Positions 1-8,618 of a DNA stretch of 64,000 bases are shown one piece after another. The position numbers and the translations under genes were made by a program. This DNA is from Hyalangium gracile. GTDB lineage: Bacteria > Myxococcota > Myxococcia > Myxococcales > Myxococcaceae. Where the stretch lies: assembly GCF_020103725.1 (NCBI RefSeq), contig NZ_JAHXBG010000005.1, positions 248,001-312,000 on the forward strand. The letters run 5' to 3'. Numbering within the stretch: position 1 is the stretch's first letter; each line of letters begins with the position of its first letter. The notes under the pieces were generated by a model. It was not told the DNA's origin. It searched no databases and worked only from the letters and a program-made list of their open reading frames with translations.

Positions 1-1110
1 CAGCTCGGAGGCGCTCCCCCCCGCGCTCAGCGCGTGTCGTGTCAGCTCCCGATCACGCTCCCCGCCCACCCCATAGGCAACACAGGGGAACATCGTGGCC
101 AGCAACCCTCGATTCCCCCCGAGCTGGAGCCCCAGCTGCTCGCGCCACCCCAACCTCTGAAGCCTGGAGGACCTGAAGCGCACCGCGTTGCGCACCTTCC
201 TGAGCCACACCCGTGCTCGCAGGCCACCATCCATCAGCGCGGAGCGGAGCCCTCGCTCGAAGTAGCCGTCCCATTGAAGCCCCGGGGTAGCCATCCGGAT
301 CGCTTCACAGGCCAGATGGACTTCCGACAGCTGCCTTCGCACCTCCTCCAGCCACGAGACCAGATCGCGCCCTCCCAGGGCGTCGTAGTCCGGCTCGAAG
401 CGGAAGGCGCTGGCCTCCTCGTAGAGCTGGCGGAAGCCCGCCGACACGTCACGCAGCTCCGCCACCCGACGCCGCTTCTCGACGTAGCTCCAGTGATACC
501 TGCCACGAAAGAACAGCAGGGTATCGCCATAGCCGATGATCGCCTTGGCCGCATGCCGGACGAGCGCGCGCCTCCGAGCGTCGTCCGCCCCGCCCTGCTC
601 CAACAAGGCCTCGTTGATGATGAGCAGCGTCCCGCGGTTGACCAGCAGATCCCTCACATCGCCAGGAACGATGGCGTCTTGCGAGAAGTGGGTGAGCGAG
701 GGAAGGAAGGAGGCGTCCCCAAGCACCGTCTTGTGGCCGTACCGCATGTCGTACCACATGACCAGGCAGGGAGCCCGGCGGAGGGCACGAGCCGTGACGA
801 TGCCCAGGTCGAGCCCCACCGCGTGCTGCTGGCGCAACGGCTCGAGCGAGCGATCCAGCAGCTCCTTGAGCCCGGGACGTATCGTCCTGTCGGTCACCAG
901 CAGGAAGTCGAGGTTGTTGTGAGGCCTCTCGCTTCCTCCGCTCCGGTCGACTCCGCCCTCACCGCGTCCGTAGCCTCCGATGAGGGCCAGCGCTCGCAGC
1001 TCATCAGGCCGGACGTGTCCACCAATGACCCCGGCGGCCTGCCTGACAATCCCAGCGATCAGTGCCTCCACGGCTGCGGAGCCCCGTAGGGTGAAGCGTC
1101 CCTCCATCAT
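1..1110 (-). CDS. Nucleotidyltransferase-fold protein, partial (C-terminus beyond window)
   Basis: Open reading frame of 370 visible codons that runs off the left edge with no stop. Translation shows GGYGRGEGG (about residues 45-53) followed by NNLDFLLVTD (65-74), the layout of the Pol-beta-type nucleotidyltransferase core (GG motif, then an acidic strand). The usual N-D-x-D signature reads N-N-L-D here, so one catalytic carboxylate may be missing. The start ATG (1110-1108) overlaps the TGA of the upstream glycosyltransferase in an ATGA arrangement, so the two are translationally coupled and belong to the polysaccharide locus. Substrate is unknown; a sugar- or lipid-modifying role is inferred from context only. 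Confidence 0.72.
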   Translation of the reverse strand, partial: MMEGRFTLRGSAAVEALIAGIVRQAAGVIGGHVRPDELRALALIGGYGRGEGGVDRSGGSERPHNNLDFLLVTDRTIRPGLKELLDRSLEPLRQQHAVGLDLGIVTARALRRAPCLVMWYDMRYGHKTVLGDASFLPSLTHFSQDAIVPGDVRDLLVNRGTLLIINEALLEQGGADDARRRALVRHAAKAIIGYGDTLLFFRGRYHWSYVEKRRRVAELRDVSAGFRQLYEEASAFRFEPDYDALGGRDLVSWLEEVRRQLSEVHLACEAIRMATPGLQWDGYFERGLRSALMDGGLRARVWLRKVRNAVRFRSSRLQRLGWREQLGLQLGGNRGLLATMFPCVAYGVGGERDRELTRHALSAGGSASEL

Positions 1111-2282
1111 CCGGCCAACCTGCCGACGCCCGCGGCAGCCTCCAGGACAGCCAGCAAGCGATCCGCATGGTGTTCGGGGCGAAAGCGCTCCTCGAAGGTC
1201 CGCAAGGCGTTCTGGCTCATCTGGCTCCGGAGAGTGGGATCGCCCAGCAGGTGGTCGATGGCCGTGGCGAGCGCGGCAGGCTCATTGGGCGGCACGCAGA
1301 GCCCCGTCCTGCCATGCGACAGCCACTCTTCAATCCCGCCCAGGGCACTGGCGATGACCGGAGTGCCATGAGCCATGGCCTCGATCCCGACGAGGCCGGA
1401 GGTCTCCGGAGCCCGGGTGGGGAAGACCAGACACGAGGCCTGCTGGTAGTACGCGGAGAGCGCCTCGGGCTCCAGCCACCCGACGAAGGACACTTGCGCG
1501 GCCAGCCCCAGCGCCTGTACCAGGGCCCGCAGCTTCACCTCCTGCCTCCCCTGCCCCACCACGATCAGCCGACACGGGCGGGCGGTCCTCGGGAGCGCAT
1601 GGAGCAGCACATCGAGCCCCTTGCCCGTGGTGAGCTGCCCGATGAAGAGCAGGAGATCCTCCTGACGCTGCCCATGGGCGCCGAGCCTGGGCGGGGCACT
1701 CGCGTAGAGCGGAATGACATGGATGCGAGAGCGCTCGAAGCCGTGAGCAACGACATGGTTGGCCATGTACCGCGAGCCCACGATGAAGGCCGCATGGTGG
1801 CGGGCCTGATCCTGCTCGGCGCGGAGCCCTCGGAGGGAGGCGAGCTGCACTCCCGGCCACGTCTCGGAGCGGCGAACGAAACCGAGGCACGGATAGCAGG
1901 CCGCGCCGATGGTCCGGCAGCATGGAGTCTTGGAGATCGCCGTGTACTTGTGCTCGCGCAGGCAGAACAGCCGGTGATCATGGAAGAAGCGGATGACCGG
2001 AAACGGCGAGGCCGCGAGCGCCTCGAGCGCCTTGTGCTCGTGGAGGCGATGCACGTAGACGACGTCGGGTGCCAGCTCCCGGAGCTGCCGCCCGAGATCG
2101 ACGATCGGAAAGGCACCCTCGAAGGGGGTGAGCATGGACGGCGCGGGATCCGGCGTCGCATTCACATCATAGAGGAGCACGGAGCGCACACCCTGGCCCG
2201 CCAGCTCCCGTGCGGTGTCTCGCACGTACCGCTCGGCTCCCCCGGTGGGCCGAGCGAACTCGTTGATCCACGCAATCCTCAT
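1107..2282 (-). CDS. Glycosyltransferase family 4 (GT-B)
   Basis: 391-residue GT-B enzyme predicted to transfer a sugar from a nucleotide donor during polysaccharide repeat-unit assembly. The N-terminus (MRIAWINEFARPTGGAERYV) has the glycine-rich acceptor-side loop of GT4 enzymes. The C-terminal half has GQLTTGKGLDVLL and the E-x7-E signature in ETSGLVGIEAMAHGTP, followed by a G-G-I-E-E donor-site stretch. A Cys-rich segment near residues 120-135 (CCRTIGAACYPC) resembles that of some GT4 proteins of exopolysaccharide loci. Coupled by ATGA overlaps to the genes on both sides. Donor and acceptor sugars cannot be read from sequence. Confidence 0.9.
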   Translation of the reverse strand: MRIAWINEFARPTGGAERYVRDTARELAGQGVRSVLLYDVNATPDPAPSMLTPFEGAFPIVDLGRQLRELAPDVVYVHRLHEHKALEALAASPFPVIRFFHDHRLFCLREHKYTAISKTPCCRTIGAACYPCLGFVRRSETWPGVQLASLRGLRAEQDQARHHAAFIVGSRYMANHVVAHGFERSRIHVIPLYASAPPRLGAHGQRQEDLLLFIGQLTTGKGLDVLLHALPRTARPCRLIVVGQGRQEVKLRALVQALGLAAQVSFVGWLEPEALSAYYQQASCLVFPTRAPETSGLVGIEAMAHGTPVIASALGGIEEWLSHGRTGLCVPPNEPAALATAIDHLLGDPTLRSQMSQNALRTFEERFRPEHHADRLLAVLEAAAGVGRLAG

Positions 2283-3412
2283 GCGCTCACTCCCAGGAGT
2301 GAGCGGACCCAGGGGGCGACATCCGACAGGGCGCGGCAGTCAGCGGGGATCGGCATGTCCGAGGCAATGGCCGCGAGAGCAGAGGGGCTGTCCACGTCAT
2401 AGCCGTGCATGCCGCGCATCGCGCCTCCCACGAAGCTGGGCGCGAAGAGGCTCCCCTCCTCGAGGAGGAAGAGCGCTCTGCCATAAGGAGCGCCGTCCGT
2501 AGGAGCCTGCCTCGCGTCGAGGGCCCCGGTATCCAGCCACCGCCCCGGCAGCTCCGCGCGCTCCACCGTGGCCCGCGCTCGCGCGAGCGTCCGGTCATCC
2601 CCCCAGAACCGCAACATCGTGCTGTCCACGAAGGCACGCACGCCGCGCAGCTGCCGCAGCAGTCCACGAGGATCGACGGCTCGGCGGATGTCCGCCATGC
2701 CGTGATCGCCCACCACGATGGTGCTCACCTCACCGCCCCCGCTCCGCATGGCCTCGCACGCACGCTCGATCCGGGTGGTAATCCGCCGCATGGCTGCGCG
2801 GGCCTCGGTGCTCCCGTTGCCTGCCCGGTGGAGAGCACCATCCAGCTCCGTGGCGTACGCGAAGACCAGATCGGGACGCTGATCGCGGAGAACGGCTTCG
2901 GTATGTGCCCAGCGCTGGTCCTCGGGCAGCTGCCAGGGCGCCGCGAAGACCCGGAGGCCCGCTCGCCTCGCCGACGAGAGGAACGTCTCGCAGCCGCCGA
3001 TCCGATCCGCGGCGAAGAGATCCTCCCGCTCTGGCAGGTCCAACCAGCGGAAAACCTCGGGAGGAACGCGGTAGAGCTCCACATAGCCCGTGAGCCGGGC
3101 CTGACGGGCCAGGACCTTCGCCGCAAGCCGGCGCAGCTTGCCCCGCTCGTGCACCACCCGAGGGAGCAGGCCCAGCAGGGACAACGGAGCCAGCACCCCC
3201 TCCCCCTCGGCGGCATGGGCAAAGAGACACATCCGCCCGTGACGAGCCGGAGGCGCTCCCGTGAGCAGTGTCGGCAAGGCACCGCACGAATAGCCGAGAA
3301 TGCCGCGCAGCTGGCCGCGATAGGGCAGACCTCCAAACCCGCCAGCCTCCTCCAGCTGGGAGGGCCCGAGGGCATCGACGAAGACGATCAGGACTCGGCT
3401 GTGCATGGACAC
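2279..3412 (-). CDS. Alkaline-phosphatase-superfamily protein (phosphodiesterase/nucleotide pyrophosphatase-like)
   Basis: 377-residue protein of the alkaline phosphatase superfamily. Visible signatures are the N-terminal metal-binding strand VLIVFVDALGP, the nucleophile region GALPTLLTGAPPARHGR, and VVGDHGMADIRRAVDP with the metal-binding D-H-G. No signal peptide or lipobox is evident, so a cytoplasmic location is likely. It is the first gene of a three-gene coupled unit with the glycosyltransferase and the nucleotidyltransferase. It could cleave phosphodiester-linked groups or remove phosphate from a glycan intermediate, but the substrate is unknown. The GTG at 3412 and the ATG at 3406 are both possible starts. 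Confidence 0.85.
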   Translation of the reverse strand: MSMHSRVLIVFVDALGPSQLEEAGGFGGLPYRGQLRGILGYSCGALPTLLTGAPPARHGRMCLFAHAAEGEGVLAPLSLLGLLPRVVHERGKLRRLAAKVLARQARLTGYVELYRVPPEVFRWLDLPEREDLFAADRIGGCETFLSSARRAGLRVFAAPWQLPEDQRWAHTEAVLRDQRPDLVFAYATELDGALHRAGNGSTEARAAMRRITTRIERACEAMRSGGGEVSTIVVGDHGMADIRRAVDPRGLLRQLRGVRAFVDSTMLRFWGDDRTLARARATVERAELPGRWLDTGALDARQAPTDGAPYGRALFLLEEGSLFAPSFVGGAMRGMHGYDVDSPSALAAIASDMPIPADCRALSDVAPWVRSLLGVSA

Positions 3413-3509
3413 TCTTCCCGCTCCTCACGGTTGCACGAAGAGTGCCGAGACCCGCTCCGGCAGCGGGCCCAGGTACGAGCGCCTCATTGCTGGACACGGC
3501 TTCGTCTCA

Positions 3510-4487
3510 TCATGGGACGGGCGAGACGACCAGCAAGGGAACCAGGCGCTGGATCACGTCCGATACCGAGGCAAACCAGTGCTTCGTCACGTAGACGATG
3601 TCACCGCGGGCCAGCTCCACATCGGTGGCCTGTCCCTGGCTCAGGGCCCTGAGACTCGCCCGGTAGACCCTCGGCGCCGAGAGCGGGCCACGAACGATCC
3701 TGACGTCGGCCTCGTCCGCGCCAGCGCTCATTCCCTGAGCCTGCGCGAGCACCTCGCTCAGCCGCAGCCGTGGGCGCCACGGGACGAGATGAGGATTCCC
3801 CACCTCCCCCAGCACTCGCACCGCGGCGCCTTGGAGCGCGGGCACGAACAAGACATCCCTGGGAGCCAGCAGCACATTGTGTCTCGGGTCCCCCGCCAAT
3901 GCCCGCGGAATGCTGATGGGCAACGGCTCGCCAGCGCGGAGCAGGCGCGCAGCCTCCAGATCACCCAGCTCGACGCTCTCGGGCTCTCCATCGGCCCGCT
4001 GGACGCCGCCTGCCATCGCGAGGAGATCGGCGACGCGAGTGGGACCGCTGAGAACGTATGTACCGGTTCTGGCCACGGATCCCAGGACACTGACCCGGTG
4101 CCCGGCCGGCTCCGCCACCGTGAGGGAGACGGCTCCGAAGCGATCATAGCGACGCAACCGCTCCTGGAGCAGGGCCTCGGCCTCTTCCAAGGACGCGCCA
4201 GCCACCGCAATGGCCCCAGCCAGCGGAGCATGGAGGAACCCTGCGTCATCCACGCTCAAGCGCGGCACCTCCAGTGGAGCCAGGGAGATCAACCGGAAGT
4301 TCAAGATGTCCCCTGGCTGCAGCCGAAAGGGAGACGCGGGCGCAGGAGCCATTCCCGCTGGCGCCGGGATGGCCTCGACCGTGAAGTCCGGGTCCTCCGT
4401 GGGCCTCGTGGGGGCAACGCCCAGGTGGGTGCGACAGCCGGAGCAGATCACCAGCGTGCACAGGCAGAGGAGAGTGAAGCGGCTCAT
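3510..4487 (-). CDS. Polysaccharide export lipoprotein, Wza/SLBB type
   Basis: 325-residue outer-membrane export protein. The N-terminus carries a lipoprotein signal (MSRFTLLCLCTLVICSGC, lipobox S-G-C). A poly_export domain follows (FRLQPGDILNFRLISLAP, about residues 53-70). Two SLBB-like segments follow, one near VSVLGSVARTGTYVLSGPTRVADLL and one near VRVLGEVGNPHLVPWRPRLRLSEVL. Family members oligomerise into the outer-membrane channel for capsule or exopolysaccharide, so this is the exit pore for the polymer built here. It is transcribed divergently from the chain-length gene, with only about 67 bp between the proposed starts. A GAGGCG stretch precedes the ATG. Confidence 0.93.
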   Translation of the reverse strand: MSRFTLLCLCTLVICSGCRTHLGVAPTRPTEDPDFTVEAIPAPAGMAPAPASPFRLQPGDILNFRLISLAPLEVPRLSVDDAGFLHAPLAGAIAVAGASLEEAEALLQERLRRYDRFGAVSLTVAEPAGHRVSVLGSVARTGTYVLSGPTRVADLLAMAGGVQRADGEPESVELGDLEAARLLRAGEPLPISIPRALAGDPRHNVLLAPRDVLFVPALQGAAVRVLGEVGNPHLVPWRPRLRLSEVLAQAQGMSAGADEADVRIVRGPLSAPRVYRASLRALSQGQATDVELARGDIVYVTKHWFASVSDVIQRLVPLLVVSPVP

Positions 4488-4554
4488 GCAGGCGCCTCAT
4501 CGCAAAAGCCGCGCCACGGAGCTTCCTGGCACACCAGGTGCACTTCGACGGGAG

Positions 4555-6390
4555 GTGTTCGTTCCAGGTGATGAAGGCTCCACCATCCCTTCCCGGAGTG
4601 CCACCGGGCCCTCCGGCCCGCGACCGGGGCGGCCCGTCGATGTGATGCGGGTGGTACGGGCCGTGAGCCTGCGCTGGCGGCTGATCACCCTCGCCTCCCT
4701 GCTCGGCGTTCCCCTGGGCGTGCTCGTGGTCAAGACCCTGCTGCCTCGCGAATATGTCTCGGAGGCCGTGCTGGTATGGGAGCCTCCACGCTCCTCCTCT
4801 CGCGTGGACTCGCTGCGAGAGTTCAAGACCCAGGTCGATACGCTCAAGCTGCCGACCCTCCTCGCGGAGGTCCGCCGGCGGACGGCGCTGACGTCCACCC
4901 TCGAGGCACTGGGCCGCAGGATCGATGCGAGCACTGGCAGGGACTCGAACGTCCTGACCGTCCGGGTGAGAGCCGGCAGCGCCGAGGAGGCCTTGCGGCT
5001 CGCGGAGACGGTGACCCAGGTGTTTCTCGAGGGCCGCACCGCGACAGAGCGGAAACGCGCGGAGGAGCAGTTCCAGACCCTCGGCCACGAGATCGAGCGC
5101 GGGCAGGCACAGCTCACGGCAGCCTGGGAGCGCTACGATGCCTTTAGGCTGGAGAACGGCATCGCGGACCTCACGATCGACCAGCGGGCGGCGCTCGAAG
5201 CGGCCGTGCTCCTACGCACCGAGGCAGACCGCAGCCGCATCGAGATGGAGTCGGCGGAAGCCAAGGCCAGCCTCCTCCACACGGCGGCCGGGCACGAGAG
5301 CCCGAAGGTGGTCCTCTCCGAGACCCAGGCACTCCCCGAGGAGCGCAAGCTCGCCGAGCTGCGGACGGAGCTCGTCGCCCGCCGGGCCAGTCTGTCCGAG
5401 GAGCACCCCGAGACCCTGGGGCTCGCGGCCGCGGTGGAGGCGCTCTCGAGCCACTCCTCCACCGCACCCACGCTCACGGATCAGACAGTAGGGACCAACC
5501 CTCAGTGGATGTTCCTCCAGCAAGGGCTCATGGAGGCCAAGGCGGAGCGGGAGGCGGCTCAGCGCAAGTGGCAGGCCTTCACCCAGCTGGAGCTCTCCGC
5601 GCGTGAGCGCACGGTCAGGCTGTCCTCGATACAGGGAAGGGCCAGCCTCCTGCTCGATGAGCTCCGCCTGGCGGAGAAACGACTGAGCGAGCTCAAGGCC
5701 GAGCAGAAGATGATCGAAGCGGTGATGAACCAGCCGTTTCCCGGCTTCCGGGTGCTGGACGCAGCCGAGCTTCCTTCACGTCCGAAGCGCTCCTACCGCC
5801 TGGTAGCGCTCGCCTTTCCCCTCCTCCTGGGCACACTCACGGCGCTGAGCTGTGCCGCACGCTCCCTGCGTGGGCTCAAGATCTGGACGGCCTCCGAGCT
5901 CGCCTACTGGGGGCGCGGCCCCGTCGTCGCCGCGTCGAGCTGGCCAGCGAGCCCCCAAGGCCTGGAGGATCTCGCCCTGGACCTGAGGGGAGCACTCGGC
6001 AGCGCTCGTGGCACCACGCTCATGCTGGCGCTCTCCCCAGCGAGGACGGAGCGCGCCGTCGAGCTCGCCTCGCACCCGGAGCTGAAGCCCGCGGTCTCTC
6101 TTCGGGAAGAGGTCTCGCTCCGGGACGGTGCGCTCCTGGTCTGGGACAAGCCTGAACGCCCTCAGGCGCTTCGTCGCCTGGCCCGCCAGAGCTCCCGGGT
6201 GCTGGTGCTCGTCGAGTCCGGTGCCCACTCCGTCTTCGAGCTCATGGCGCTCCCTCACCTGCTCGGGCGGGAGGATCGAATCGGGTTCGTCCTCCTGGGA
6301 GTCGGCACCGGGTTTGCCGCCAGCCCGGATCAGCTGGGAGACGTCTCAGGGTTCTGGCAGGCCCCGCATGGGCTGCGGATACCCCCCTGA
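4555..6390 (+). CDS. Wzz-type chain-length determinant / polysaccharide co-polymerase
   Basis: About 611 residues. A cytoplasmic lead (RPVDVMRVVRAVSLRWR) precedes TM1 (LITLASLLGVPLGVLVVKTL). A long periplasmic coiled-coil region rich in Ala, Glu and Arg follows, then a second TM (LVALAFPLLLGTLTALSCAA) and a C-terminal cytoplasmic part of about 190 residues. That part aligns in layout with the tyrosine-kinase domain of Wzc-like proteins but has no Walker A or B and no Tyr cluster, so it is probably not a kinase. The GTG at 4555 is preferred because the conserved RPVDVMRVVRA segment begins before the ATG at 4645; 4645 is the alternative. The last 45 bp overlap convergently with the response-regulator gene. 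Confidence 0.88.
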   Translation: MFVPGDEGSTIPSRSATGPSGPRPGRPVDVMRVVRAVSLRWRLITLASLLGVPLGVLVVKTLLPREYVSEAVLVWEPPRSSSRVDSLREFKTQVDTLKLPTLLAEVRRRTALTSTLEALGRRIDASTGRDSNVLTVRVRAGSAEEALRLAETVTQVFLEGRTATERKRAEEQFQTLGHEIERGQAQLTAAWERYDAFRLENGIADLTIDQRAALEAAVLLRTEADRSRIEMESAEAKASLLHTAAGHESPKVVLSETQALPEERKLAELRTELVARRASLSEEHPETLGLAAAVEALSSHSSTAPTLTDQTVGTNPQWMFLQQGLMEAKAEREAAQRKWQAFTQLELSARERTVRLSSIQGRASLLLDELRLAEKRLSELKAEQKMIEAVMNQPFPGFRVLDAAELPSRPKRSYRLVALAFPLLLGTLTALSCAARSLRGLKIWTASELAYWGRGPVVAASSWPASPQGLEDLALDLRGALGSARGTTLMLALSPARTERAVELASHPELKPAVSLREEVSLRDGALLVWDKPERPQALRRLARQSSRVLVLVESGAHSVFELMALPHLLGREDRIGFVLLGVGTGFAASPDQLGDVSGFWQAPHGLRIPP

Positions 6391-7827
6391 GCGATCGTCC
6401 ATGGCCGAGGAGAGGTGCAGTTCCCCCAAGCGGCGGTACAGGGTGGCTCGCCCGAGCCCCAGCAGCCTGGCCGCCTTCGCCACACTCCCATGCGTCACCG
6501 TCAACGCCTTGAGGATCTCCCTGCGCTCCAGCTCCCGGAGGGGCACGACCGCCCCCACCTCGGGCAGTGGCTCGGCCGCCACCGCCCTTGCGGATGGAAA
6601 CCCCTTCGGGATGTCGGGGAGCACGAGCGCGCGCAGCTCCGCCGGCAGGTGCGCGAGCTCGATCTGCGTCCCATCACAGGAGAGCGCGGCCCGCTGGAGG
6701 ACGTTCTCCAGCTCGCGCACATTGCCAGGCCAGCGATAGCGAAGCAGCGCCGTGAGCGCCTCGTGGCTGACGCGGCTGGGGCGGCTCCTGTCGCCCCAAC
6801 CCGACTTCCTCAGGAAGTGATTGATGAACAGCGGGATGTCCGAAGTCCGCTCCCGGAGAGGAGGAACCTGGATGGGATAGACGGCGAGCCGGTAATAGAG
6901 ATCCTCGCGAAACCGCCCGCTCTTCACCTCCGCCAGGAGATCCCGGTGGGTGGCGGCGATGATCCGGACGTCGACGCGGATCTCCGTCGTTCCGCCGACC
7001 CGGCGGATGGTTCGCTCCTGCAACGTCCTCAGCAGCCGGACCTGCGTGGAGGCGCTCATCTCCCCCACCTCATCGAGGAACAGGGTGCCCCCTTGCGCCT
7101 GCTCGAAGCAGCCCTTGTGGGTGGCGAAGGCGCCGGTGAAGGCGCCCCGGTCGTGTCCGAAGAGCTCCGACTCGAGCAGGGACTCCGCGAAGGCGGCGCA
7201 GTTGACGGCCACCAGCGGCCCCCGGGCCCGCGCTCCCTCCTCATGGATGGAGCGAGCCACCAGCTCCTTGCCAGTTCCCGTCTCACCGAAGATGCACACG
7301 GGCACCTCCGCCTGGAGGACCCGCTGGAGCTGCCTCACCAGGGCGCGCATCGGAGGGCTGCGTCCGATGAGGCGACCCATCAGCAGCTCCTCCTCGGCGG
7401 CCTGCTCGGGCTGCCGCGACCGCCAGCTGTCCCACCGGTATTCGGCCGCCTCCCTCAGCGAACGGATGATGCGGGGACCCTCCAGGGGCTGCGTCACGTA
7501 GTCATGCGCTCCCAGGCGGACCGCCTGCACCGCCGCGTTGATGTCCTGGTCCGCGGCGAGGACCACGATGGGGAGCAGGGCATCTCGTGCCCGCAGGTGC
7601 CTCAGGACATCCATTCCCCCCATGTCCTCGAGCGCGAGATCGAGACAGACAGCGGCCCACTCGGATGTCTCGCATTGCAATACGTCTCGCCCCTGCTCGA
7701 ACTCGAGCACGTCGAAACCCTCGACCTCGATCCAGGTGCGCAGCAGCGCGCGAAGAGTGGAATCACGACTCACAATCACTACGCAACGGCTCTGATGACA
7801 GCTCACGTCGTCAATCACGTCTGGCAT
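6346..7827 (-). CDS. Sigma-54 activator (NtrC/EpsI-like) with degenerate receiver domain
   Basis: 493 residues from the ATG at 7827; the frame stays open further upstream but looks non-coding. Domains are receiver (about 15-130), sigma-54 AAA+ (about 160-395) with Walker A GETGTGKE and the sigma-54 contact motif GAFTGA, and a Fis-type HTH at the C-terminus (GSVAKAARLLGLGRATLYRR). The receiver keeps the strand-3 Asp (CLDLAL), but the acidic pair is S-R-D, the strand-4 Thr is Ala (VVLAAD) and the strand-5 Lys is Gln (YVTQPLE). Phosphotransfer control is therefore doubtful. By context it should switch on this exopolysaccharide locus. The M. xanthus regulator EpsI/Nla24 is a plausible relative, but orthology is not shown. 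Confidence 0.92.
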   Translation of the reverse strand: MPDVIDDVSCHQSRCVVIVSRDSTLRALLRTWIEVEGFDVLEFEQGRDVLQCETSEWAAVCLDLALEDMGGMDVLRHLRARDALLPIVVLAADQDINAAVQAVRLGAHDYVTQPLEGPRIIRSLREAAEYRWDSWRSRQPEQAAEEELLMGRLIGRSPPMRALVRQLQRVLQAEVPVCIFGETGTGKELVARSIHEEGARARGPLVAVNCAAFAESLLESELFGHDRGAFTGAFATHKGCFEQAQGGTLFLDEVGEMSASTQVRLLRTLQERTIRRVGGTTEIRVDVRIIAATHRDLLAEVKSGRFREDLYYRLAVYPIQVPPLRERTSDIPLFINHFLRKSGWGDRSRPSRVSHEALTALLRYRWPGNVRELENVLQRAALSCDGTQIELAHLPAELRALVLPDIPKGFPSARAVAAEPLPEVGAVVPLRELERREILKALTVTHGSVAKAARLLGLGRATLYRRLGELHLSSAMDDRSGGYPQPMRGLPEP

Positions 7828-7951
7828 TCTCCTGAAGCAGCGCGTGGTACAGGCTGCTCTCGGTCGGCTGCCCGGCTCGTGCTGACTCCGGCTGGCTCCT
7901 GCTGCACATCCCGTTCCCGGGTGTCTCAGAGTGAGCCGATCGCCCAGGAGC

Positions 7952-7996
7952 CGTCTCATTCCGAGACGTCCTGAAATGAGACGCCTCGATCGTCTC
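7952..7996. promoter_or_regulatory. Two CGTCTC/GAGACG palindromes, candidate activator binding sites
   Basis: Four exact half-sites form two inverted repeats: CGTCTC (7952-7957) with GAGACG (7963-7968), and GAGACG (7978-7983) with CGTCTC (7991-7996). The two centres are about 27 bp apart. A near-match half-site TGTCTC lies at 7922-7927. They sit between the divergent activator gene and the acetyltransferase gene, upstream of the sigma-54-like element, where enhancer sites are expected. Binding by the neighbouring activator is an inference. Confidence 0.5.
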
Positions 7997-8036
7997 GATG
8001 TGAAACACATTTGCACCATCCAACGCTGAAAACGGT

Positions 8037-8052
8037 TGGAACGCCGATCGCA
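8037..8052 (+). promoter_or_regulatory. Sigma-54-like -24/-12 element
   Basis: The stretch TGGAACGCCGATCGCA has GG (8038-8039) and GC (8050-8051) separated by 10 nt, the spacing of the sigma-54 consensus TGGCACG-N4-TTGCW. It lies about 40 bp downstream of the second palindrome. Transcription would begin near 8062-8064, almost at the ATG of the acetyltransferase. That implies a leaderless message, a later true start, or a chance match. Confidence 0.35.
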
Positions 8053-8063
8053 AGAGCGGTGGC

Positions 8064-8618
8064 ATGGACTCGCTCTTGAAATCCTTCCATGCCTTTCGTG
8101 CCCCCTTGCTGGCCCTCCAGGCGGACGGCACGCGGTTGATCGACGCTTGCCGCGCCCGGGGGGCCCTGCTCCCGCGAGCCTCCGCCGCGCTCGACTCGTC
8201 CCTGTGGGCCCTGGCCCTGCTCAGGCTCGGGGCCGGGTTCCGGGGAATGCTGGGAACCTCGCTGGGGCTGTCGACGCTGCTGCGGCTGGGCTTTCACATC
8301 GACGTGTGGAGCGATGCCATCGGCCCCGGGCTGCGGCTGCCCCACCCCTTCAACATCATCATCGGAGAGGGCGTGGAGATTGGACCTGCCTGCACGCTGC
8401 TTCATGGCGTGACGCTCCAGAATGGGCCTGGCACCCGTGTCGGACAGGGAGTGTTCCTCGCCAATGGGGTGACCGTTCTGGCGGGCTCCCGGATCGGAGC
8501 TGGGAGCCTCATCGGCGCGGCCAGCGTGGTGCGTGGAGAGATTCCTCCTGCCTCCGTGGCGGTGGGCGCCCCCGCACGCGTAGTGCGAGCCACCCGTCCT
8601 GGGGAGGTCGCGCCATGA
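8064..8618 (+). CDS. Serine O-acetyltransferase-like hexapeptide transferase
   Basis: 184-residue left-handed beta-helix acyltransferase. An N-terminal helical part is followed by a PHPFNIIIGEGVEIG stretch, where the His fits the catalytic position of CysE-like enzymes. Hexapeptide turns continue through LHGVTLQNG, VGQGVFLANGV and IGAGSLIGAASVV, ending in a GAPARVV cap. Similar proteins occur in polysaccharide clusters and acetylate sugars rather than serine, so modification of the exported polymer is the likely role. The downstream glycosyltransferase overlaps it by ATGA. The ATG has no clear ribosome-binding site. Confidence 0.85.
   Translation: MDSLLKSFHAFRAPLLALQADGTRLIDACRARGALLPRASAALDSSLWALALLRLGAGFRGMLGTSLGLSTLLRLGFHIDVWSDAIGPGLRLPHPFNIIIGEGVEIGPACTLLHGVTLQNGPGTRVGQGVFLANGVTVLAGSRIGAGSLIGAASVVRGEIPPASVAVGAPARVVRATRPGEVAP

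Noticed and set aside
34..1089. 351-codon plus-strand frame at the left edge
   Set aside because: The opposite strand carries the nucleotidyltransferase signature and couples by ATGA overlap to the next gene; the plus frame has no motif.
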